In this document: one piece after another, positions 6,319 to 11,733 of the stretch | Position numbering within the stretch: position 1 is the first letter of the stretch | Layout of the letters: each line of letters starts with the position of its first letter | Assembly (NCBI GenBank): GCA_905215405.1 | Contig: CAJMQE010000104.1 | Location: 1 to 11,733 of the forward strand | Origin: an uncultured bacterium | GTDB taxonomy: Bacteria; Bacillota; Clostridia; Lachnospirales; Lachnospiraceae | Reading direction: 5' to 3' | Length of the DNA: 11,733 nucleotides | Notes under the pieces: generated by a model | Told to the model about the DNA's origin: nothing | Seen by the model: the letters and a program-made list of their open reading frames with translations, nothing else | Database searches by the model: none | Made by a program: the position numbers and the translations under genes

Positions 6319-8076
6319 TTACATTGCATTTTCTATTTTTCTTTTTAGTCTTCCGATTCTTTCAATATGATAGTTAAAAAATGCTGAGTGTCTCAAGTAT
6401 CCCATATGCATCGATTCCCCATATCCCCAGGTCTTATTTGGATACTGCTGATCCTGGTTTCTTCTGGCACCTCTGATCACCATCCGGTCAATATCATTTC
6501 CCGTGATCGATGGATAGTTCCCGCGCACTACCGCCCATTCGAGCATCATGGCAACGATGCCTGTCGCATGTGCAGCCGCAGCTCCTGTTCCAGTCAATGC
6601 ACTATATCCATTATTCGGCATAGCACATGGTATCTGATATCCAGGTGCAGCAATCTGTGGAGTAATAAAGTCAGTACGACTATACCCCCGGCTAGAGTTA
6701 TTTAATATACCTCCTCCCACCTGATTATAAGCTGCTACCGTTAGCACGGATCTTGCATTTCCCGGTGATGTGACTGTTGTATATGGATCCGGTTCAATAA
6801 AGAAAGTATCTGCTGAAATCAGATTACCAGATGGTAGCCACGAATGATAAGAAAAAGCCTCATTATTTAGGTTCGTAATCATAAGTTTCCATATTCCTGG
6901 TGTCGCATCTTGAAACCTGATCAGAATAAGCTGATCACCCGTTTCCTGTTCAAAAACAGTGTTATTAATACTCACATTACTTTGATTAAAGATAAAATCA
7001 AGATTTCTACAATAATTTAATTCCGGGTAGATTGGTGCCGTAGTCTCTCCTGTTGGCGTAACCAGTTCGATGGAACATCTGGTCGGTGCATATGGCCATA
7101 TTTCCATTGAGAACATTTTATCGTTTGGTCCAATTTGCAATTCGCACGTGGAGGTATTTGCAGTATTGTTTATAAAGCAGTGTCTTCTCAGGCCAACTTC
7201 ATTTCCCGCTGCTACAACAAATGCGACCCTGTTTGTCTGGGAGAGCCTGTTCATATAGGTACTTGTTGCCCCACTGCCATCGTGTCCGCCCTGGCTTGTT
7301 CCAAAAGCAATGCAGATTGCGATCGGCCTGTTGAGCTTTGTCGCTACCGATGTTAAATACCGGATTCCCAGCATCACATCAGTTTCCTGGTAACACAGTC
7401 TGTCTTCCGGCACACAGAAAATATTTTTCAAGTTCTTTTTGGCCTCTTTCAGCTTTACAACGACCAAATCGGCGTCTGGTACAATCCCTATAAAACTTTC
7501 CTCTTCTGTCGGTGTTCCTGCAATAATACTCGCAATTGCCGTTCCATGCCCATTCTCATCAACCGTCGGTACGACCTCTAGTGGATTTTCTGAACTGAGT
7601 GCCAGATTGATCTGTGCCCTCGTATATTCCGTTCCATAGGTAAATCCTTCTGGTGGCGTATCTCCACCGATCGTCTGATCCCAGATGGAATAAATTTTAC
7701 TGGTAGTTTCCCCTCGGCGGAAAGCTGGATGGACATAATCGATTCCCGTATCGATGACACCGACCAGTACCCCCTGCCCGAATAAAGATAGAAAGGGATT
7801 TGTCTGTACCTGCGTAATATTCGATGCATCCAGTGCCACAATGGAACTGAGCGTGAACAGTGAAGGAAATCTATGATATGGGAACTGGCCCAGATCACAT
7901 ACCTCTGAAGTATTAGTCGGTAAATTTAATATTGAGTGCAACTCATTTATATAAGTCACATTATCCCCTGTATTGTAGTCGGGAACCAACGTATTATCTA
8001 CAATAAAGTCATAATATGACTCATCTAACAGCTTATTCAATTTGTAATTCTCCTGTCTATCCATTTCTACAGACAT
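6319..8076 (-). CDS. S8 (subtilisin-like) family protein, Csp-like, catalytic Ser replaced by Gly
   Basis: 585 residues from the first ATG, related to the Clostridia/Lachnospiraceae S8 family that includes the germination proteins CspA, CspB and CspC. The catalytic Asp (D109 in GVIDTGID), His (H177 in NGHGTAIAS) and oxyanion Asn (N292 in VVAAGNE) are in place. The serine motif, normally GTSMAAPH, reads GTGAAAAH with G498 (GGA) at the nucleophile, so proteolysis is not expected. Residues of about 300-440, between the Asn and the missing Ser, form a beta-rich insert like the Csp jelly-roll. No signal peptide or membrane segment is seen. The first ATG has no ribosome binding site. A TTG at 8038-8040 has AGGAG (8050-8054) 9 bases upstream and would give 573 residues starting MNKLLDESYYDF, which I prefer. 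By analogy with CspC and CspA, a sensing or scaffold role is likely; this is inference. Confidence 0.9.
   Translation of the reverse strand: MSVEMDRQENYKLNKLLDESYYDFIVDNTLVPDYNTGDNVTYINELHSILNLPTNTSEVCDLGQFPYHRFPSLFTLSSIVALDASNITQVQTNPFLSLFGQGVLVGVIDTGIDYVHPAFRRGETTSKIYSIWDQTIGGDTPPEGFTYGTEYTRAQINLALSSENPLEVVPTVDENGHGTAIASIIAGTPTEEESFIGIVPDADLVVVKLKEAKKNLKNIFCVPEDRLCYQETDVMLGIRYLTSVATKLNRPIAICIAFGTSQGGHDGSGATSTYMNRLSQTNRVAFVVAAGNEVGLRRHCFINNTANTSTCELQIGPNDKMFSMEIWPYAPTRCSIELVTPTGETTAPIYPELNYCRNLDFIFNQSNVSINNTVFEQETGDQLILIRFQDATPGIWKLMITNLNNEAFSYHSWLPSGNLISADTFFIEPDPYTTVTSPGNARSVLTVAAYNQVGGGILNNSSRGYSRTDFITPQIAAPGYQIPCAMPNNGYSALTGTGAAAAHATGIVAMMLEWAVVRGNYPSITGNDIDRMVIRGARRNQDQQYPNKTWGYGESMHMGYLRHSAFFNYHIERIGRLKRKIENAM
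8038..8054 (-). promoter_or_regulatory. Preferred TTG start and ribosome binding site of the S8-like gene
   Basis: AGGAG (minus strand, 8054-8050) is followed after 9 bases by an in-frame TTG (8040-8038). The upstream ATG codons at 8076-8074 and 8064-8062 lack any comparable site. A TATAAT lies across the first ATG (8080-8075), which would put transcription start downstream of that ATG, although its -35 is poor. Confidence 0.55.
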
Positions 8077-8230
8077 TATATGTTTGAAAAAAATATTTCA
8101 TACCCTTTGGCTTATCAGAAGTCCTTTCCCTTTCTCTTATTGTTCTTTCAGTAATTCTAACCTATAAATCATGTTTTTAATATGTCACATTAAACCACTA
8201 AATAATTATTAGATTATTTTTATTTTTCTA
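8077..8230. other. AT-rich divergent spacer between the S8-like gene and the T-box promoter
   Basis: This AT-rich stretch carries no gene. A second weak minus-strand promoter candidate for the S8-like gene is GTGACA (8188-8183) with TATAGG (8166-8161), 16 bases apart. No sporulation-type promoter could be recognised by eye. Confidence 0.35.
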
Positions 8231-8258
8231 TTGACTTATCTCACAATCAGTCTATAAT
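8231..8258 (+). promoter_or_regulatory. Sigma-A type promoter of the T-box/BASS transporter unit
   Basis: TTGACT (8231-8236) and a perfect TATAAT (8253-8258) are 16 bases apart. Transcription from about 8265 would give a leader of roughly 450 bases that contains the whole T-box. Confidence 0.8.
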
Positions 8259-8310
8259 AACACGTAGTTTTAGATTTTTTTCTTAATTTAATAAATATTC
8301 ACCAAATTCC

Positions 8311-8563
8311 AAGAAGAGAACAACGCTGTATTCGCATTCGAGTAGTTCAGAGAACCTGTGGCAGGTGTGAGCAGGTCTATTCCGTCATACAGTTATCATC
8401 TCCAAGAAGCAGACTGAAGTTCAGTAGGTCCCGCCGGAATCCTCCGTTATAAGGAAGCGTATGAAGTACGTGAAGAGCCGGGAATACAAACCCGGAATCA
8501 GGGTGGTACCGCGGATAATATTCGTCCCTTTCAGACTATCAGTGTCTGAAAGGGACTTTTTTT
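8311..8563 (+). ncRNA. T-box riboswitch (tRNA-sensing leader), probable isoleucine specifier
   Basis: The T-box signature AGGGTGGTACCGCGG is at 8500-8514. Upstream, Stem III is CCGGG (8478-8482) with CCCGG (8491-8495). Stem I shows helices CTGTAT/ATACAG (8326-8331 with 8387-8392) and ACCTG/CAGGT (8354-8358 with 8372-8376), closing a loop with the conserved AGGTGTGAG. The specifier lies on the 3' side of the Stem I internal loop, in TTATCATCTCC (8393-8403). The best fit is ATC (8395-8397) followed by the usual A, i.e. isoleucine; ATC also occurs at 8398-8400. Uncharged tRNA should stabilise the antiterminator and turn the downstream transporter on. The specifier is tentative because I could not fold the loop with software, and TTA (Leu) or TCC (Ser) are not excluded. 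Confidence 0.93.
8524..8563 (+). terminator. T-box terminator
   Basis: A perfect 13-bp stem, GTCCCTTTCAGAC (8524-8536) with GTCTGAAAGGGAC (8544-8556) and a 7-base loop, is followed by seven T (8557-8563). Its 5' arm contains the CCCT that competes for pairing with the T-box sequence in the antiterminator. Confidence 0.95.
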
Positions 8564-8715
8564 ATCCTGTCCGATACGAATCGAGCAACATTAGCAGAGC
8601 TGCTACGCATCTGAATCTTCCGCTTCTGATCCGCATTTTTAAATGTATAAAACAGGAACTGAATGTGAATTCCTGTTTCTATAAATTTTAAATATAATCA
8701 GGAGGAAGTAACAAC
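8564..8715 (+). other. Leader between the T-box terminator and the transporter start
   Basis: This 152-base untranslated stretch is longer than needed for a T-box. It contains a 9-bp stem-loop, AAACAGGAA (8650-8658) with TTCCTGTTT (8670-8678), loop of 11 bases, and a small TAGCAG/CTGCTA inverted repeat just upstream. Neither is followed by a T-tract. The ribosome binding site AGGAGG is at 8700-8705, 10 bases before the ATG. Confidence 0.55.
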
Positions 8716-9747
8716 ATGAAAGCATTACAAAAATTTAGCAAACTCTTATCTGACTACACATCCGTAGTCGTAATCGCCATCGCCGTGATTACATTTTTTG
8801 TGCCAGGCCTTATGACCTGGGTTAATCATAAGCTCTTTGTAGATATGGTTAGCAACAAATTTACCAGCCAGTCTCTGATCATCGGTATCATCATGTTCAG
8901 TATGGGCCTTACTCTGACAACACAGGATTTTAAAATTCTCGCCAAGAGACCTTTCGATATCTGCATCGGTGCACTTGCACAGTATCTGATCATGCCTTTC
9001 CTTGCATTTACACTGACTAAAGTTCTTCGTTTACCTGATGGTATCGCACTCGGACTGATCCTTGTTGGCTGCTGCCCTGGTGGTGTTTCTTCTAATATTA
9101 TGTCCTACCTTTGTGGTGGTGATGTTGCATTTTCCGTCGGCATGACGACTGTTTCTACTATCCTTTCACCAGTCATGACACCATTAATGGTCTCTTTGCT
9201 GGCAAGTGGTACTCATATCAGCATCAAAGGACTTCCAATGTTTGTTTCCATTATAGAAACTGTTATTCTTCCTGTTGCAGTTGGATTTTTTATTAACTAC
9301 ATGCTTGGTAAGAACAAAACATTCCGCGAGTTACAGAAGATCATGCCTGGTATTGCAGTATTAGGCCTCGCCTGTGTCGTTGGTGGTGTTATTTCTTCTC
9401 AGGGAAGCAAATTCTTCACTTCTGGTGTTGTAGTCTTTGTTGCTGTCTTATTACATAATGGCCTTGGTTATCTGCTCGGCTATGGTGCTGGTAAGCTCAC
9501 AGGCATGAATGTTGCCAAAAAGAGAACAATTTCTATCGAAGTCGGAATGCAGAACGCCGGTCTTGCTACAAATCTTGCCACAACGACAGCACAATTTGCA
9601 TCTACACCTGAATCCGCAATCATCTGCGCTGTTTCCTGTGTATGGCATTCTATTTCCGGTACATTACTTGCTGGCTTCTTTGCAAGCCGTGATAAAAAAC
9701 ATACAGCAGATGCACCTGTACAGGGAAATGCTGCTGCACAACAATAA
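8716..9747 (+). CDS. BASS-family transporter (bile acid:sodium symporter superfamily, PanS/YocS-like)
   Basis: A 343-residue inner membrane protein with about nine to ten hydrophobic segments (roughly 14-30, 54-68, 80-104, 109-132, 136-162, 173-198, 209-229, 235-262, 298-325). The family fingerprints are GCCPGGVSSNIM (118-129), at the first helix crossover, and IEVGMQNAGLATNLA, with E275, Q279 and N280 at the second crossover where sodium and substrate bind. Length and motifs match the bacterial BASS group, whose known substrates include pantoate/ketopantoate, 2-keto acids and bile acids. The start is fixed by AGGAGG at 8700-8705. The T-box places it under amino acid control, so the substrate is more likely a branched-chain amino acid precursor or keto acid than a bile acid; this is inference. 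No convincing terminator follows. The C-terminal tail is hydrophilic and Ala/Gln-rich. Confidence 0.93.
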   Translation: MKALQKFSKLLSDYTSVVVIAIAVITFFVPGLMTWVNHKLFVDMVSNKFTSQSLIIGIIMFSMGLTLTTQDFKILAKRPFDICIGALAQYLIMPFLAFTLTKVLRLPDGIALGLILVGCCPGGVSSNIMSYLCGGDVAFSVGMTTVSTILSPVMTPLMVSLLASGTHISIKGLPMFVSIIETVILPVAVGFFINYMLGKNKTFRELQKIMPGIAVLGLACVVGGVISSQGSKFFTSGVVVFVAVLLHNGLGYLLGYGAGKLTGMNVAKKRTISIEVGMQNAGLATNLATTTAQFASTPESAIICAVSCVWHSISGTLLAGFFASRDKKHTADAPVQGNAAAQQ

Positions 9748-9938
9748 TCAAATCTTCATTTTTTAACACTGCTATTGTATTTGTTCGCATCATTTGACTG
9801 AAAGATGTATTTTATATAGTAAAAAAGCTTCTCAGCTACACGAATAATTCCGCTAGTTTTTTCTCATACTAAGCGTAAATCTGTCAGTACTGGTCTTACC
9901 AGCTGCAGAAAATTCATGTAGAATTGAGAGGTTTTTTT
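9748..9938 (+). other. Spacer before hcp with a candidate promoter
   Basis: TTGACT (9794-9799) is 17 bases from TAGTAA (9817-9822) and 15 from TATAGT (9815-9820); either pairing could drive hcp. A CAGTACTG palindrome (9885-9892) lies downstream of it. I found no clear HcpR, Fnr or NsrR-type palindrome overlapping this promoter, and no GC-rich terminator for the transporter. Confidence 0.45.
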
Positions 9939-11612
9939 ATGGGTAACAATATGGATCTGGAATATCCAATGTTCTGCTATCAGTGCGAGCAGACTGCGAA
10001 CCAGAAAGGCTGCACAAAACTTGGTGTCTGTGGTAAAACACCCGAGATTGCAAATCTTCAGGATCTTCTGATATTTCAGATAAAAGGAATCAGCTGCTAT
10101 GCAAAAAAGATTTTGGACCGCGGCGAACATGTGGATAAAAATGTCGTCAGTTTCATTGAGAACTGTCTGTTTACAACACTGACAAATGTCAACTTTGACC
10201 CCGAAGCACATGTATCTCTTCTGAAAGAGTCACAGAAAATAAAAGAAAATCTCCGCAGTGCTGTCGGACAGCCAGACAATCCAACGGAACATGCCACTTA
10301 TAACCTTCCTGATAATAAGACCGAAATGCTTCAGGATGCTCCAATGGCAGGAATCATGTATGCAAAAGATCTTGATGAAGATATCCGTTCCCTTCGTCAG
10401 CTCATTGTCTATGGACTCAAAGGTGTCAGTGCATACGGACACCAGGCAAGAGAACTTGGCTATTACAGCGATCAGGTAGATGATTTTTATATCCGAGCAC
10501 TAGAAGCCGTCACCGATGACCGTTTGAGTGTTGAAGAATTGATCCGTGTCAGCATGCAGACCGGAGAGATGGCATTTGAAGTCATGAAAAAGCTCGACGA
10601 AGCCAATACGAACGTCTACCAGAATCCAACTCCCCATCTGGTCAATACACATATTAAAAAAGGGCCGTTTATCATCGTATCCGGCCATGACCTCAAAGAT
10701 CTGGAAATGCTTCTGGAGCAGACCAAAGGCAAAGGCATCAACGTCTATACCCATGGCGAAATGATCCCATGTCATGGTTATCCTGGACTCAGCAAATATC
10801 CACATCTCGCTGGTAACTTTGGTGGTGCATGGCAGGATCAGCAAAAAGAATTTGATGATCTTCCCGGTTGTATCCTAATGACAACGAACTGCCTGATGCG
10901 TCCAAGAGAATCCTACAAAGACAGAATTTACTCCACAAATGTCGTTGGCTGGGATGGCGTAAAATATATTGGAAAAGATGAAAATGGGAACAAAGATTTT
11001 AGCGAGATTATTCAGCAGGCACTGGAACTTGGTGGCTTTCAGGAGGACCAGGAGCCTCACGAAATCCTTGTCGGCTTTGGACACCACGCAACACTCAGTC
11101 ATGCTGATGAAATCGTTTCCGCTGTACGGGAAGGAAAACTGCGTCATTTCTTCCTGATTGGTGGATGTGATGGTGCAAGACCCGGACGGAACTACTATAC
11201 AAAATTTGCACAGATGGTTCCACTGGATTGCATCATTATGACGCTTGCCTGCGGTAAATACCGATTCAACAAGCTTGATTTCGGAGAGGTCGCCGGCCTG
11301 CCCCGTCTTCTAGATATTGGGCAGTGCAATGATGTCTATTCAGCAATTAAAATTGCAACTGCTCTGGCAGACGCATTTCAGACTGATGTGAACAGCCTGC
11401 CACTTTCACTGATCGTGTCCTGGTATGAGCAAAAAGCAGTTGCGGATCTGCTTGCACTGCTCTCCCTTGGTATTAAGAATATTTACCTCGGACCAACCTT
11501 ACCTGCATTTCTCAGCCCAAATGTTCTTCAGTATCTGGTCGATACGTTCCAGCTTCACTGCATTAGTAATCCGGAAGACGATATCAAGACTTGTCTGAAA
11601 CAAAATGTATAA
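9939..11612 (+). CDS. hcp: Hybrid-cluster protein, class I (hydroxylamine reductase / NO reductase)
   Basis: A cytoplasmic Fe-S protein that reduces hydroxylamine in vitro and is thought to detoxify nitric oxide or act in nitrosative stress. The 557-residue product has the N-terminal class I cysteine motif Cx2Cx8Cx5C (C13, C16, C25, C31), the same spacing as Desulfovibrio vulgaris Hcp. All seven hybrid-cluster ligands are present: H250 (SGHDLKD), E274 (HGEM), C318 (TTNC), C410 (GGCDG), C438 (ACGKYR), C463 (GQCND) and E497 (WYEQKAV). The C-terminal LGPTLPAFLSPNV is also conserved. I chose ATG 9939 because GAGAGG (9926-9931) sits 7 bases upstream; an in-frame TTG at 9924 overlaps that site, and ATGs at 9951 and 9969 lack one. 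The partner reductase gene hcr is not in the window, as is usual for class I. It is probably monocistronic. Confidence 0.97.
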   Translation: MGNNMDLEYPMFCYQCEQTANQKGCTKLGVCGKTPEIANLQDLLIFQIKGISCYAKKILDRGEHVDKNVVSFIENCLFTTLTNVNFDPEAHVSLLKESQKIKENLRSAVGQPDNPTEHATYNLPDNKTEMLQDAPMAGIMYAKDLDEDIRSLRQLIVYGLKGVSAYGHQARELGYYSDQVDDFYIRALEAVTDDRLSVEELIRVSMQTGEMAFEVMKKLDEANTNVYQNPTPHLVNTHIKKGPFIIVSGHDLKDLEMLLEQTKGKGINVYTHGEMIPCHGYPGLSKYPHLAGNFGGAWQDQQKEFDDLPGCILMTTNCLMRPRESYKDRIYSTNVVGWDGVKYIGKDENGNKDFSEIIQQALELGGFQEDQEPHEILVGFGHHATLSHADEIVSAVREGKLRHFFLIGGCDGARPGRNYYTKFAQMVPLDCIIMTLACGKYRFNKLDFGEVAGLPRLLDIGQCNDVYSAIKIATALADAFQTDVNSLPLSLIVSWYEQKAVADLLALLSLGIKNIYLGPTLPAFLSPNVLQYLVDTFQLHCISNPEDDIKTCLKQNV

Positions 11613-11681
11613 CACTGATTCTATGCCTGTTTTTCTGCACTAATCCTATGCACATTTTTATCCCTCATACTGACATGATAT

Positions 11682-11702
11682 AAAAAAGTGTCTGCGACAC
11701 TT
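11682..11702 (-). terminator. Terminator for a convergent minus-strand gene beyond the right edge
   Basis: AAGTGTC (11686-11692) pairs with GACACTT (11696-11702) around a TGC loop. On the minus strand the stem runs into a T-tract (complement of the A-run 11682-11687), so it would end a transcript coming from the right. In the hcp direction no T-tract follows. Confidence 0.6.
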
Positions 11703-11713
11703 CAACTCCCCTG

Positions 11714-11732
11714 CCCCTCAATCTTTGAGGGG
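11714..11732 (+). terminator. Stem-loop at the right edge, possible hcp terminator
   Basis: CCCCTCAA (11714-11721) pairs with TTGAGGGG (11725-11732) around a TCT loop. The window stops one base later with a T, so a T-tract cannot be confirmed. It is the only GC-rich stem behind hcp that could terminate it in the forward direction. Confidence 0.45.
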
Positions 11733-11733
11733 T

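Noticed and set aside
8461..8691. Open frame of 76 codons starting inside the leader
   Set aside because: It runs through Stem III, the T-box sequence and the terminator, so its bases are explained by RNA structure.
9817..9887. A-rich and T-rich runs (9821-9826 and 9858-9863) as a terminator of the BASS transporter
   Set aside because: Pairing would be almost only A-T with mismatches and a long loop, and it lies downstream of the likely hcp promoter.
9924..9938. TTG as the start of hcp
   Set aside because: This TTG overlaps the GAGAGG that serves ATG 9939, and no Shine-Dalgarno lies before it; homologues begin near the CYQC motif.

Overview
The window looks like chromosomal DNA of a strictly anaerobic, low-to-moderate-GC Firmicute, most likely a gut Lachnospiraceae. 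The evidence is a single-chain pyruvate:ferredoxin oxidoreductase, a class I hybrid-cluster protein, a Csp-like subtilase of the Clostridia type, a T-box leader, AGGAGG ribosome binding sites and clear Rho-independent terminators. The species cannot be named from the sequence. Gene names and families come from motif recognition, not from a search.

Layout. Positions 1-44 (minus strand) look like the first bases of a group IIC intron inserted directly behind the nifJ terminator (56-83); its body lies outside the window. nifJ (127-3678, minus) is complete, with a sigma-A type promoter and an upstream inverted repeat. Between nifJ and the next gene are 350 bases holding that promoter and a coding-like remnant without a start codon. 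A methyl-accepting chemotaxis protein (4029-6200, minus) follows, then a strong terminator hairpin that coincides with the chemoreceptor's own predicted transcription start, then a subtilase-like gene (6319-8076, minus) whose catalytic serine is replaced by glycine. From there the orientation switches: a plus-strand promoter and a T-box riboswitch (about 8231-8563) precede a BASS-family transporter (8716-9747), followed by hcp (9939-11612). Two stem-loops close the right edge.

How the genes fit together. This is a set of mostly independent transcription units. nifJ is the central catabolic enzyme (pyruvate to acetyl-CoA plus reduced ferredoxin). hcp protects such Fe-S enzymes from nitric oxide and related nitrogen stress. 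The transporter is controlled by aminoacylation of a tRNA, probably isoleucine tRNA, which suggests a link with branched-chain amino acid or keto-acid metabolism. The chemoreceptor and the pseudoprotease are sensory candidates. The items most worth a second look are the intron placed at a terminator, the serine-less subtilase, the promoter/terminator overlap in front of the chemoreceptor, the chemoreceptor with no first transmembrane helix, and the T-box-controlled BASS transporter.
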